This document shows, piece after piece, positions 1 to 8,848 of a DNA stretch of 64,000 nucleotides (positions are counted from its first letter, which is position 1; every line of letters begins with the position of its first letter). This stretch comes from Streptomyces sp. NBC_00370 (lineage in GTDB: Bacteria; Actinomycetota; Actinomycetes; Streptomycetales; Streptomycetaceae), in NCBI RefSeq assembly GCF_036084755.1, contig NZ_CP107968.1, positions 1,974,501 through 2,038,500 on the forward strand. Direction: 5' to 3'. The notes under the pieces were generated by a model. It worked only from the letters and a program-made list of their open reading frames with translations, did not search any database and was not told the origin of the DNA. The position numbers were made by a program, and so were the translations under genes.

Positions 1-1405
1 GGAGGGACTTGGTCTGGAGGTACTCGGCGAGGCCGTGCGTGCCCAGCTCGCGGCCGACACCCGACTGCTTGTAACCGCCGAACGGGGCGAGCGGGTTGAA
101 CCGGCCGCCGTTGATGTCGACCTGGCCCGTCTCCATCCGCCGGGCGAAGGCCACGGCCTCCGCCTCGTCACCGGCCCAGACGGCGCCCGCGAGGCCGTAG
201 ACGGTGCCGTTGGCGATCCGCAGGGCGTCGTCCTCGTCCGCGTAGCGGAGCATCGAGATGACGGGGCCGAAGATCTCCTCCTGCGCGATGGTCATCTCCG
301 GAGTGACGTCGGCGAAGAGGGTCGGCGCGACGTAGTAGCCGGCCGGATGGGGCGCTTCGGAGCCGCCCGCGACGAGCCTGGCGCCCGCCGCGACGCCCTG
401 GTCGATGTAACCGCGCACCCGCTCGCGCTGCTTGGCGCTGACAACGGGACCGAGCCGGCTGGCCGGGTCGTGCGGGTCGCCCGCCGCGTACTTGGCGACC
501 GCAGCGCGTGCCAGCTCGACCGCCTCGTCGTACTGGTCGGTGTGGACCAGCATCCGGGTCCACGCGCTGCAGGTCTGGCCGGAGTTGGACATGACGTTGG
601 CGACGCCGACCTTGACGGCCTTGGCGAGGTCGGCGCTCGGCAGGATCACGTTGGCCGACTTGCCGCCCAGCTCCAGCGCGACCCGCTTGACCGCCGCGCC
701 CGCCGTCGCGCCGATCTGCCTGCCGACCGCCGTGGACCCGGTGAAGGAGACCAGGTCGACGCCCTCGTGCGCGGCGAGCGCCTGTCCCGCGACCGCGCCG
801 AGGCCGGTGACGAGGTTGAAGACCCCGGCGGGCAGCCCCGCCTCGTGGACGCACTCGGCGAACAACTGCGCCACGAGCGGGGTGTCCTCGGCGGGCTTGA
901 GCACCACCGTGCAGCCCGCGGCGAGGGCGGGCGCGACCTTCGCCACGATCTGGTGCAGCGGGTAGTTCCAGGGGGTGATGGCGCCGACCACGCCCACCGG
1001 CTCCAGCAGCACGGTCGAGTTGCCCGCCTTCTCCTCGAAGGCGTACGTGCCGGCCAGCTCCGCGAACGAACCGGCCACGGAGATCGGCAGGTTGGCGTGG
1101 ACGACCTGCGAGAGACCGATGGGGGTGCCCAGTTCGGCGGTGACGGTCTCCGCGATCTCGTCCTTGCGGGCCACCATGGCGTCGCGCAGCGCGGCGATCC
1201 GCGCGGCGCGCTCGGCGGGCGGGGTGGCGGCCCAGCCGGGGAAGGCGTCGCGCGCGGCGCGTACGGCGGCGTCCACGTCCTGCGCCGTACCGGCGGGGAC
1301 CTCCGCGATGATCTGCTCGTCCGCCGGGTTGACGACGGCGATCGTCCCGGTACCGGCGGCCGGCCGCCACTCCCCCCGGATGTACATCCCGTCGTGTGCC
1401 TTCAT
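1..1405 (-). CDS. Aldehyde dehydrogenase family protein (3' end cut by window edge)
   Basis: NAD(P)-dependent oxidation of an aldehyde to the acid; the substrate cannot be told from sequence. About 468 codons are visible, and the C-terminus lies beyond base 1. Reading the minus strand from ATG 1405 gives the family motifs: PWNYP (Asn147), the ELGGKSAN segment with general-base Glu245, and GQTCSAW with the nucleophile Cys279. The start begins MKAHDGMYIRGEW, which fits the usual N-terminus. It is the most 3' of the minus-strand genes here, separated from the upstream ATPase gene by a long palindrome. The family call is firm; any specific pathway would be a guess. Confidence 0.93.
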   Translation of the reverse strand, partial: MKAHDGMYIRGEWRPAAGTGTIAVVNPADEQIIAEVPAGTAQDVDAAVRAARDAFPGWAATPPAERAARIAALRDAMVARKDEIAETVTAELGTPIGLSQVVHANLPISVAGSFAELAGTYAFEEKAGNSTVLLEPVGVVGAITPWNYPLHQIVAKVAPALAAGCTVVLKPAEDTPLVAQLFAECVHEAGLPAGVFNLVTGLGAVAGQALAAHEGVDLVSFTGSTAVGRQIGATAGAAVKRVALELGGKSANVILPSADLAKAVKVGVANVMSNSGQTCSAWTRMLVHTDQYDEAVELARAAVAKYAAGDPHDPASRLGPVVSAKQRERVRGYIDQGVAAGARLVAGGSEAPHPAGYYVAPTLFADVTPEMTIAQEEIFGPVISMLRYADEDDALRIANGTVYGLAGAVWAGDEAEAVAFARRMETGQVDINGGRFNPLAPFGGYKQSGVGRELGTHGLAEYLQTKSL

Positions 1406-1496
1406 CGCCAGTCCTTCCGAGTCCGGATGTGTCAGACCCAAACTAGCGGTGTTAGTTTTACGGCGCCAGGGTGGCGGCCGGTGCGCCCACCCGCCG

Positions 1497-1658
1497 GGGG
1501 TCTGTCGTGTGGATCAGGCCGGGTCAGGGAGCGGGCGCTGGTGCCGTGGATCGCAAGGCGGAGGAGGGAGGCGACGCGGAGCGTCGTCGACCGACGACAA
1601 CGCCGCGAGGCGCGGTGCCAGCGCCCGCGAGCCCGGCACGATCCACACGACAGACCCC
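1497..1658. repeat. Long imperfect palindrome, possible terminator or dispersed repeat
   Basis: The two ends are a perfect 19-bp inverted repeat (1497-1515 and 1640-1658). Inside them the arms continue as an imperfect match (for example GCGGGCGCTGG at 1530-1540 against the right arm), converging on a GC-rich centre near 1578-1600 with a GTCGTCG/CGACGAC hairpin. It begins 14 bases beyond the stop of the ABC ATPase gene, so a folded transcript could end that message. I recall similar sequences between genes in other Streptomyces, but no copy number was checked. Confidence 0.75.
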
Positions 1659-1672
1659 AGGCCCGGTGCGGG

Positions 1673-3034
1673 TCACCCGTCGAGCCCCGGCAGGTCGCGC
1701 GGCGCCGGGCAGATCCGCCGGCCGTAGTTGTCGAAGACGTACAGATGCGCCAGATCGACCAGGAGCGGCACCTGGGCGCCGGGCCGCAGCCACATGTCGG
1801 GCCCGGTCCGCACGACCAGGTCGGCGGCGGCGATGGCGGGCCGCTCCGTGTAGCTCACGGGACCCTCCTGCCGCCGCTCCGGCTCGTCGAGCACCCCCAC
1901 GGAACCGCCGCTGACATGGGCGACCGCGCCCGCGGCGCGCTCCTTGAGCCGCTCCAGCACGCCCGCTCCGCCGCCGCTCTTACGGCGGCGCGGCGCCGTG
2001 CGCGGCCTCGGCGATTCGAGATCGGTGACGACGGCCGCCTTGGACCCGGTGTTGAGATGGACCAGCGCCTCGTGCCCCTGGTACTCCATGTGCTCGACCA
2101 GGCCGCTGAGCGCCACCTCGCCGGGCCGCGCCTGGCTCGGCGGCGCGATCCGCACCGCCTCGGACCGCAGCCCCACGATGACCTCCCTGCCCTGCTGGAT
2201 ACGGAGCAACTGGTGCTCCTGGCTGAGGGGTTCGGGCAGCGGCAGCCGCTGCTTGCCGAGGTTGATCGACATCCGGCCGTCCAGCGGCGCGTACACGACG
2301 GCCTGGAGCAGATTGATCCGCGGCGTGCCGATGAAGGCGGCAACGAACACGTTCTCCGGCAGGGCGTACACCTCGCGCGGCGGGCTGACCTGTTGCAGCA
2401 CCCCGCCGCGCATCACGGCGACCCGGTCGCCGAGCGACATCGCCTCCGCCTGATCATGCGTCACATAGACCGTGGTGACGCCCAGTTCACCGGTGAGCTG
2501 GGCGATCTCGGCGCGCAGGTGGTTGCGCAGCTTCGCGTCGAGGTTGGACAGCGGCTCGTCCATCAGGAAGACCGACGGATGGCGGGAGATGGCCCTGCCC
2601 ATCGCGACCCGCTGCCGCTCACCACCGGACAGCTGGCTCGGGTAGCGGTCGAGGACGCTCTCGATGCCCAGCATCCGGGCGGTCGCCTCGACCCGTTCGG
2701 TGCTGTCCAGGTGCGGGTTCTCCAGCCGCAGCGGGAAGCCGATGTTCTCGCGGTTAGTCATGCTCGGGTAGAGCGCGAAGTTCTGGAAGACCATGGCCAT
2801 GCCGCGTTCGCGGGGCGGCACCAGGTTCGAGTACTCACCGTCGAGGAGGAGTTCCCCCTCGGTGATGTCCTCAAGCCCGGCGATCATGCGCAGGACGGTG
2901 GACTTGCCGCAGCCGGAAGGACCGAGGAGTACGACGAACTCCCCCGGCGTGATGTCGAGCGAGAAGCGGTCGACGGCGCGTGCCGTGCGTCCGTACACCT
3001 TGCTGACGCTGTTGAGTGAGATGGCGCGAGTCAT
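1673..3034 (-). CDS. ABC transporter ATP-binding protein, MalK/MsiK-like
   Basis: Energy-coupling ATPase of a carbohydrate-type (CUT1) importer, acting at the inner face of the membrane. 453 residues from ATG 3034. Walker A GPSGCGKST is near residue 37, the signature LSGGERQRVA follows, then Walker B VFLMDEPLSNLD and the H-loop THD. The C-terminal third is the regulatory TOBE/MalK-type region. It contains an extra Arg/Gly-rich linker (around PRPRTAPRRRKSGGG) that makes the protein longer than the usual 370-380. No permease or binding-protein gene is adjacent, as for MsiK-type ATPases shared by several importers. A longer reading frame runs upstream to 3223 but has no family residues. The site before ATG 3034 is weak (GGCGGAA). 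Confidence 0.88.
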   Translation of the reverse strand: MTRAISLNSVSKVYGRTARAVDRFSLDITPGEFVVLLGPSGCGKSTVLRMIAGLEDITEGELLLDGEYSNLVPPRERGMAMVFQNFALYPSMTNRENIGFPLRLENPHLDSTERVEATARMLGIESVLDRYPSQLSGGERQRVAMGRAISRHPSVFLMDEPLSNLDAKLRNHLRAEIAQLTGELGVTTVYVTHDQAEAMSLGDRVAVMRGGVLQQVSPPREVYALPENVFVAAFIGTPRINLLQAVVYAPLDGRMSINLGKQRLPLPEPLSQEHQLLRIQQGREVIVGLRSEAVRIAPPSQARPGEVALSGLVEHMEYQGHEALVHLNTGSKAAVVTDLESPRPRTAPRRRKSGGGAGVLERLKERAAGAVAHVSGGSVGVLDEPERRQEGPVSYTERPAIAAADLVVRTGPDMWLRPGAQVPLLVDLAHLYVFDNYGRRICPAPRDLPGLDG

Positions 3035-3225
3035 GAGGGTTCCGCCCGTTAAGAAGAGGTAGTCCCCCATACCAAAGGGCACCACGGGACAAGGCGGAAC
3101 GCCCCTGTCACGGGAATTACCACAACACGACAGCAATACGGCAAGTTCGGTGGACGCCTGACAGTCATGAGTCGTAGACGAAGCGCGACCGGTCCGGATC
3201 GGCGACGGGTCCCCGCGCGGCACCG

Positions 3226-3267
3226 TTGACGCCCCTCTGTCGCAATCCTACGGTGGACCATAGGATT
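3226..3267 (+). promoter_or_regulatory. Putative hmgA promoter with operator palindrome
   Basis: A near-perfect 24-bp palindrome occupies 3244-3267: AATCCTACGGT, a GG centre, then ACCATAGGATT, with one mismatched pair. A TTGACG at 3226-3231 and a TACGGT at 3249-3254 are 17 bp apart, giving a plausible housekeeping promoter whose -10 lies inside the palindrome. A repressor bound there would block initiation 36-60 bp before hmgA. The cognate regulator is unknown; the GntR gene downstream of hmgA is one candidate. Confidence 0.6.
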
Positions 3268-3302
3268 CAGAAGACTCCGGGGGATCCCCAGCACGGGAGC
3301 GC

Positions 3303-4625
3303 ATGATGACCGGCATCGAACAGGCCAGGAAGACCGCAGCGGAGCTCGACCACTCCGCGGGCTTCGGCAACGAACACAGCTCCGAGGCGGTGCCGGGCGC
3401 CCTGCCGCACGGCCGCAACGCGCCGCAGCGCGCGCCGCTCGGGCTGTACGCGGAACAGCTCAGCGGCAGCGCCTTCACCGAGCCGCGCGCCCACAACCGC
3501 CGCTCGTGGCTGTACCGCATCCGCCCTTCGGCGGCGCATCCGCCGTTCGTCCGGGTGCCGGGCGGCGCCCTCGCGGGCGCGCCGTTCACGGGCAGGGCGG
3601 CCGACCCGAACCGGCTGCGCTGGAACCCGCTCCCCGAACCGGCCCCCGGCACCGACTTCCTGGCCGGCCTGTGGACCCTGGGCGGCAACGGCGACGCGGC
3701 GCAGCGCACCGGCATGGCCGTGCACCTCTACCACGCCAACGCCCCCATGACCGACCGGGTGTTCAGCGACGCAGACGGCGAACTGCTGATCGTCCCCGAG
3801 CGCGGCGGCCTGCTGCTCCGTACCGAACTCGGCCTGCTCGCCGCCCGGCCGGGGCAGATCGCGCTGGTCCCGCGCGGGGTCCGCTTCCGGGTGGAGCTGC
3901 TGGACGAGAGCGCCCGCGGCTATGTGTGCGAGAACTACGGCCGTCCGTTCGCGCTCCCCGACCTCGGCCCGATCGGCGCCAACGGCCTCGCGAACGCGCG
4001 GGACTTCCTCGCCCCGGTCGCCGCCTACGAGGACGTCGAACGGCCGGTCGAGGTGATCAGCAAGTTCTGCGGGAACCTCTGGTCCGCCACCTACGACCAC
4101 TCACCGCTGGACGTCGTGGCCTGGCACGGCAACCATGTGCCGTACGTCTACGACCTGCGCCGCTTCAACGTCCTCGGCTCCATCAGCTACGACCACCCGG
4201 ACCCGTCGATCTTCACGGTCCTCACCTCGCCCTCGGACACCCCGGGGCTCGCGGGCGTCGACTTCGTGGTCTTCGCGCCGCGCTGGCTGGTCGGCGAGGA
4301 CACCTTCCGGCCCCCGTACTTCCACCGCAACGTGATGAGCGAGTACATGGGGCTCATCGAGGGCGCCTACGACGCCAAGGCGGAGGGCTTCGTGCCGGGC
4401 GGCGGCTCGCTGCACAACATGATGTCCGCGCACGGCCCCGACCGGGAGACGTTCGAGCGGGCGAGCGCGGCCGAGCTGCGGCCGCAGAAGATCGACGACG
4501 GGCTCGCCTTCATGTTCGAGACCCGCTGGCCGGTGACGGTCACCGAGCAGGCGGCGAACGCCGGACACCTGCAACAGGGCTACGACGACGTGTGGCAGGG
4601 TCTGCAACGCCACTTCAGGCCCTGA
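3303..4625 (+). CDS. hmgA: Homogentisate 1,2-dioxygenase
   Basis: Fe(II) ring-cleaving enzyme converting homogentisate to maleylacetoacetate in tyrosine/phenylalanine catabolism. 440 residues, normal for the family. The start has two consecutive ATG codons (3303, 3306); GGGAG at about 3296-3300 serves either. The expected iron ligands are present: His341 and Glu347 in the [14 protein letters not shown] segment and His377 in SAHGPD. The GSLHNMM motif precedes the last ligand. The N-terminal [15 protein letters not shown] segment (here [11 protein letters not shown]) is also typical. A 24-bp operator-like palindrome lies just upstream, and a GntR regulator follows after 28 bases on the same strand. 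No other homogentisate-pathway gene is in the window. Confidence 0.97.
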   Translation: MMTGIEQARKTAAELDHSAGFGNEHSSEAVPGALPHGRNAPQRAPLGLYAEQLSGSAFTEPRAHNRRSWLYRIRPSAAHPPFVRVPGGALAGAPFTGRAADPNRLRWNPLPEPAPGTDFLAGLWTLGGNGDAAQRTGMAVHLYHANAPMTDRVFSDADGELLIVPERGGLLLRTELGLLAARPGQIALVPRGVRFRVELLDESARGYVCENYGRPFALPDLGPIGANGLANARDFLAPVAAYEDVERPVEVISKFCGNLWSATYDHSPLDVVAWHGNHVPYVYDLRRFNVLGSISYDHPDPSIFTVLTSPSDTPGLAGVDFVVFAPRWLVGEDTFRPPYFHRNVMSEYMGLIEGAYDAKAEGFVPGGGSLHNMMSAHGPDRETFERASAAELRPQKIDDGLAFMFETRWPVTVTEQAANAGHLQQGYDDVWQGLQRHFRP

Positions 4626-4653
4626 CCTCGTTACGGAGCTTACGGAGCTGCCG

Positions 4654-5403
4654 GTGTCCGACTTCGCCCCCGACTCGCTGGCCCTGAACCGCAAGCTGCC
4701 GCTGTGGTACCAGGTGTCGCAGTCGCTGCGCGCCTCGATCCTGGGCCGCCGCCCGCAGGACCCCCTGCGGCTGCCCACCGAGGAACGGCTGGCGGCCCAC
4801 TACGGGGTCAGCGTGCTGACCATGCGGCAGGCCCTGAAGGAGCTGGAGACCGAGGGGCTGATCAGCAGGCACCGGCGGCGCGGCACCTTCATCGAGCCCG
4901 GCGCCCGGCGCGGCGCTCCGCGCCGGCTGCTCGGGTCGATCGACGCGATCGTGGCGCAGCAGTCCGGGGAGCGCACCACGGTCCTCGCCCACGGTCCGGC
5001 GCCGGTGCCCGGCGAACTCGCCGAGCACTTCCCCGGTCTCGACGAGATCATGTCGTACACCCGGCTGCGCTGCGACAGCGAGAGCGGCGAGCCGGTCAAC
5101 TGGGCGCGCAACGCGGTCCGTCCCGACGTCGCGGCCGGGCTCGACATCGCCGATCTGGAGCGCTGGCCGATGACGAAGGTACTGCGCGACGCGCTCGGGG
5201 TACGGATCAGCCGGGTCACCGACACCGTCGAGGCGAGGCTCGCCGACCCGGCCACCGCCGAGCTGCTGAAGGTGCCGCTGCTCAGCCCGATCCTGCACTA
5301 CACGGGGGTGACCTACGACCAGGACGGCCGGGTGGTGGATGTGGCGCGGATCCACTACCGGGGCGACCGGTTCGCCTTCTCGGTCACCGTCGAGGCGGAC
5401 TGA
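4654..5403 (+). CDS. GntR-family regulator, HutC subfamily (UTRA domain)
   Basis: DNA-binding transcription factor. 249 residues. The N-terminal winged helix (about residues 12-80) has the GntR signature LPTEERLAAHYGVSVLTMRQAL and a wing ISRHRRRGTFI. The remainder is a UTRA effector-binding domain (about 90-245). The GTG start at 4654 is preceded by GGAG at 4644-4647; the 9-base unit TTACGGAGC is repeated in tandem at 4631-4648, so the ribosome site sits in a duplicated block. It lies 28 bp after hmgA and is probably cotranscribed, which suggests, without proving, a role in hmgA control. The effector is unknown. Confidence 0.9.
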   Translation: MSDFAPDSLALNRKLPLWYQVSQSLRASILGRRPQDPLRLPTEERLAAHYGVSVLTMRQALKELETEGLISRHRRRGTFIEPGARRGAPRRLLGSIDAIVAQQSGERTTVLAHGPAPVPGELAEHFPGLDEIMSYTRLRCDSESGEPVNWARNAVRPDVAAGLDIADLERWPMTKVLRDALGVRISRVTDTVEARLADPATAELLKVPLLSPILHYTGVTYDQDGRVVDVARIHYRGDRFAFSVTVEAD

Positions 5404-5464
5404 CGGACCCGGTCGTTAGGCTTTCGCACACAGAACCTGTGGCCGACAAGGAGGGTTTGCCCGG

Positions 5465-6688
5465 ATGACGGCCCCGCCGACGCCCTCGCCGACCGCCCCG
5501 CCGCTGAGCGATCTGATGCCGTGGTCGGCGGCCCCGCTGCGGCTCGGCAGATCCTGGGTCATGGCGCAGGACCGCGCTTCGCTGATCGCCCGCTGGGACC
5601 GGCTGATACGGGCCGAAGGCGCCGAGCGCGAGGAACTGTTCGTACCGACCAGGGCCCGTACGCCGCTCAGCGCGGTCGCCGCGCTGCCGGGCCGCCCGAC
5701 CTCGACGGCGCGCCTCGCCCGCGAGTCGGGCCCCTGCCCCGAGCCGCTGCGGGTCACCCACGGCCCGTTCGACGAGCAGTGGCTGATCCCCGACCACCGG
5801 CTGATCGACGCTGCGCGTCCCGAGCTGTGGCGGGTCGCCGACGACCGGCAGCTCTTCGCCGTCGAGCAGGGGTACGTACCGGGGGCGGCGGGTCCCGCGC
5901 TGCTGGTGGGCGCCCTGCTCCCGGACGGCCGTTCGCCGGCGGGGCGGCCGGGCAGGATCCGGCCCCTCTACCGCCGCCCGGGGGGCGTGGAGCCCAATCT
6001 CGCCCCGGGGCTGCGGGAGTTGCTGACGGACCGGTACGGCCTCGATGTCACCGCCGAGCAGGTGCTGGCCTGGGCCCTCGCCGTGGCCGAGCCGTCGCCC
6101 GGCGGGTGTGTGGTGCCGCTGACGGGCGATCCTGAGCTGTGGGCGGCGGGGGTCGGCCTCGGCGAGCGGATGACGCGCGCGCAGTTGCGCGGGGCGCACG
6201 GCGGCGAGCGTCCCCGGCTGCCGGGCGGCCGCCGGCCCTATGTGCGTGCCGCCGTCACCGGCAGGGCCGAGACGCTGGGATTCGAACCGGACGGGCAGAC
6301 GCTGCTCGTCGGGGAGGGGCGTATCTCTCCCGTGTCCGCAGGGGCCTGGGACTTCACGGTGGGCGGGGTGCGGGTGCTTGAGCTGTGGTTCGAGCGGCGT
6401 ACGGCCGTGCCGGAGGACGGGATCGAGGGGCTGGCGGCGATCCGGCCGGCCGGCTGGCTGCCCGAATGGACGTCCGAGCTGCTGGAGTTGATCACGATTC
6501 TGACGCTGCTCGCCGAACTGCGCGCACCGGCGCGGGAATTGCGGGAGAAGGTGCGGAAGGGACCCGGGATCGGCCGGGACGAGCTGACGGCCGCCGGGAT
6601 TCTGCCGGTGCCCTCGGCAGCGCGGCGTCCCGCCTCGGTCTTCGATCATCACGAGGAAGGGCCGGAAGGGCAGTTCGCCCTGATCTGA
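5465..6688 (+). CDS. Type ISP restriction/modification-like protein (C-terminal specificity-type domain only)
   Basis: 407 residues from ATG 5465. The sequence matches, by recollection, Streptomyces proteins annotated as type ISP restriction/modification enzyme; segments such as MPWSAAPLRLGRSWVM, VTHGPFDEQWLIPDHRLIDAARPELW, GRIRPLYRRPGG and ISPVSAGAWDFTVGG are characteristic. That region corresponds to the C-terminal target-recognition part of LlaBIII-type enzymes. I see no N-6 adenine methylase NPPY motif, no helicase motifs and no nuclease motif, so it cannot be a complete restriction enzyme. No partner gene is adjacent. A DNA-binding or domesticated role is inference. The gene follows the GntR regulator by 61 bp. 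Confidence 0.75.
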   Translation: MTAPPTPSPTAPPLSDLMPWSAAPLRLGRSWVMAQDRASLIARWDRLIRAEGAEREELFVPTRARTPLSAVAALPGRPTSTARLARESGPCPEPLRVTHGPFDEQWLIPDHRLIDAARPELWRVADDRQLFAVEQGYVPGAAGPALLVGALLPDGRSPAGRPGRIRPLYRRPGGVEPNLAPGLRELLTDRYGLDVTAEQVLAWALAVAEPSPGGCVVPLTGDPELWAAGVGLGERMTRAQLRGAHGGERPRLPGGRRPYVRAAVTGRAETLGFEPDGQTLLVGEGRISPVSAGAWDFTVGGVRVLELWFERRTAVPEDGIEGLAAIRPAGWLPEWTSELLELITILTLLAELRAPARELREKVRKGPGIGRDELTAAGILPVPSAARRPASVFDHHEEGPEGQFALI

Positions 6689-6827
6689 TTCGCCCCGATC
6701 TAGGGGGACTTGACACCGACGCACTGCCGCGGACCGTCGGGGAGAACGGGTGAAATGAGCGCGGCACTGCGTCGGACGGCGTACTCGCCCGAGCGGGTTG
6801 TGGATCGCCGTGGGGTCGGGAGTGGAG

Positions 6828-7100
6828 TCAGCGGCGGCTGCCGAACAGCGAGCGGCGCAGACGCCGCAGGGGCGCGAAGAGCGAGACACGCGCGCTCTTG
6901 CTCTTGCTGCGGGCCTCCGTCTCGTCGCTCGAACGCGAGGTCAGCTCACGCATCAGAAGCGTCGCTTCCGCCGTCTCACGCTGTGGGACGGCAGGGCCGC
7001 CGAGCACCGAGAGATGGCGGTCGAGGCGCGAACTCGTCGCGCTGCTCCCGCATGTGATCGCAGGGACTCGCGCCCTGCTGTGCACTGTTATCTGTTCCAT
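6828..7100 (-). CDS. Small basic conserved protein, function unknown
   Basis: 90 residues from ATG 7100, chosen because GGGGAG stands 8 bases upstream; a longer frame to 7166 has no such site. The sequence starts MEQITVHSRARVPAITCGSS, continues with TSSRLDRHLSVLGGP and MRELTSRSSDE, and ends in a strongly basic tail (FAPLRRLRRSLFGSRR). There is no signal peptide or membrane segment. It resembles short Streptomyces proteins I recall from beside DUF5925 ATPase genes. It is transcribed divergently from the ATPase gene, with 233 bp between the starts. Confidence 0.7.
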   Translation of the reverse strand: MEQITVHSRARVPAITCGSSATSSRLDRHLSVLGGPAVPQRETAEATLLMRELTSRSSDETEARSKSKSARVSLFAPLRRLRRSLFGSRR

Positions 7101-7333
7101 GTCACTCCCCACCCGTACGAGGGCACCCGACCCGGGCAGGTTAACCCTATCGCTCCCACCCGACACTCGTGTATCCCGCCTGCAGCATTAAGCACACCCA
7201 TACGAGTTGCCGCGAAGATCACCCTATCCTGCCGATTTCAGGGCGAGTTGGACAGATCGCCGCCGTGGCCGCCGCCCCGGTCGCGGGACAAAAGGCCGTG
7301 CACCGGCCGCCCCGGTGCCGGATCATGTGCGTC

Positions 7334-8440
7334 ATGTCTGCCAAGCCACAGGACGCACTGCCGATCCGGCTCACCGTCGACGACAGCGACTCCCCTTCGG
7401 ATGTCGTCGACGCGCTGTTCCTCGGCCGCTTCGCGACGGGCGAGCAGCCGTTCTCGCACAGTTCCACCATCGACCGGGTCAAGCCGGGGGTCCCGCTGCT
7501 GCCGCCCGGCGCCACCGTGCTGCGCTCGGCGCGCGACGACGACCGCAGCGCGACGCTCTCCGAGGGCAACGGCTGGACGCTGCTGGTCTCCCGCTGGAAC
7601 CACGGCGCCGACGTGACGGTGACGGCGGTCAGCGCCGAACTCGCCGAGCAGATCCACGGCCGGACGACCGAGGGCGCCCGGGACGAACCGGAGCCCCAGC
7701 CCGAGAACGTGACCATGGGGTTCTGGTACGTGTCGCCGCGGCGCGGCCCGTACCGCACCACCCGCCAGATCGCCGCCGGCACGTGGGACGACGTGCGGGC
7801 CAACTACACGGCGCCGGTGGCCGACGCGCTGGATCAGCTGATGAAGGTCACGCCCGACGACATCGCCGGACGGCTGCTCCTGCTGCACGGCCCGCCGGGC
7901 ACCGGCAAGACCTCGGCGCTGCGCACCCTGGCCCGCTCCTGGCGCGACTGGTGCCAGGTGGACTGCGTGCTGGACCCCGAGCGGCTGTTCAACGACGTCG
8001 GCTATCTGATGGACATCGCGATCGGCGAGGACGACGGCTCGGCGAAGGGCCGCTGGCGGCTGCTGCTCCTGGAGGACTGCGACGAACTGATCCGCGGCGA
8101 GGCCAAGCACACGGCCGGCCAGGCGCTGTCGCGGCTGCTGAACCTGACCGACGGGCTGCTCGGCCAGGGCCGGAACGTGCTGGTGGGGGTGACGACCAAC
8201 GAGGACCTGGAGCGGCTGCACCCGGCGGTGGTCAGGCCGGGGCGCTGTCTGGCCAGGATCGAGGTGGGGTCGCTGACCCGCGCGGAGTCGATGGCGTGGC
8301 TGGGCCGCGACGAGGGCGACTGGGACGGCACGGTGGGCCGCGAGGGCGCGACGCTTGCCGAGCTGTACGCGCTGCGGCGCGGCCACGGCCCGGCGTCGGT
8401 CCCGGCGCGGCAGCCGGGCGAGGCGGGCCTGTACCTCTGA
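7334..8440 (+). CDS. DUF5925 domain AAA-family ATPase
   Basis: Cytoplasmic ATPase of unknown substrate. 368 residues from ATG 7334. An in-frame ATG at 7325 is possible, but homologs as I recall begin MSA. The N-terminal half (about 1-165) is the DUF5925 region (IRLTVDDSDSPSDVVDALF and GFWYVSPRRGPYRTTRQI). The AAA core follows: Walker A GPPGTGKT at 186-193, Walker B LLLLEDCDEL, sensor VGVTTNEDLERLHPAVVRPGR with the arginine finger. The last 60 residues are less conserved. The gene is single, with a small basic protein divergent upstream and no obvious operon partner. Confidence 0.87.
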   Translation: MSAKPQDALPIRLTVDDSDSPSDVVDALFLGRFATGEQPFSHSSTIDRVKPGVPLLPPGATVLRSARDDDRSATLSEGNGWTLLVSRWNHGADVTVTAVSAELAEQIHGRTTEGARDEPEPQPENVTMGFWYVSPRRGPYRTTRQIAAGTWDDVRANYTAPVADALDQLMKVTPDDIAGRLLLLHGPPGTGKTSALRTLARSWRDWCQVDCVLDPERLFNDVGYLMDIAIGEDDGSAKGRWRLLLLEDCDELIRGEAKHTAGQALSRLLNLTDGLLGQGRNVLVGVTTNEDLERLHPAVVRPGRCLARIEVGSLTRAESMAWLGRDEGDWDGTVGREGATLAELYALRRGHGPASVPARQPGEAGLYL

Positions 8441-8467
8441 GGGCGCGCGACGCGGCTACGTGTACGT

Positions 8468-8848
8468 CTACGGCTTGTTGGCGTAGGCGGCCCGCAGGGC
8501 GTCCTCGACGGCCGCCAGCGCCGCCGCCTTGCTGAGCCCGAGGCGCAGGGCCCGGTCCGCGTACGCCTGCGCGGCGGCGGCCGTCCCACGCTCGGCGGCG
8601 TCGCCCGCCGCGGCGACGAAGGTGCCGTTGCGGCCACGGGTCTCGATCACCCCGTCGCTCTCCAGGGCCCGGTACGCCTTGGCGACGGTGTTGGCGGCGA
8701 GGCCCAGCTCCTCGGCGAGTCCCCGCACGGTCGGCAGCTTGTAGCCGACCGGCAGGGTGCCTTTGCGGGCCTGCGCCGAGATCTGCGTACGCAGCTGCTC
8801 GTACGGCGCGGGGGTGGCTGCCGGGTCGATCACGATCTTCAGGGTCAC
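8468..8848 (-). CDS. GntR-family regulator, YtrA-type (short)
   Basis: 126 residues. The GntR winged helix covers about residues 8-75 (PYEQLRTQISAQARKGTLPVGYKLPTVR region, then EELGLAANTVAKAYRALESDGVIETRGRNGTFV). A short helical tail of about 45 residues follows instead of an effector domain, as in YtrA-type regulators that often control ABC exporters. The GTG start at 8848 overlaps the TGA stop of the methyltransferase-Nudix gene by 4 nt (GTGA), so translation is probably coupled. No transporter gene is nearby, unlike most YtrA loci. Confidence 0.88.
   Translation of the reverse strand: MTLKIVIDPAATPAPYEQLRTQISAQARKGTLPVGYKLPTVRGLAEELGLAANTVAKAYRALESDGVIETRGRNGTFVAAAGDAAERGTAAAAQAYADRALRLGLSKAAALAAVEDALRAAYANKP

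Noticed and set aside
35..3019. 994-codon open frame on the plus strand across the first 3 kb
   Set aside because: It is antisense to the aldehyde dehydrogenase and ABC ATPase genes, has no family motifs, and reflects the high GC third-position bias.
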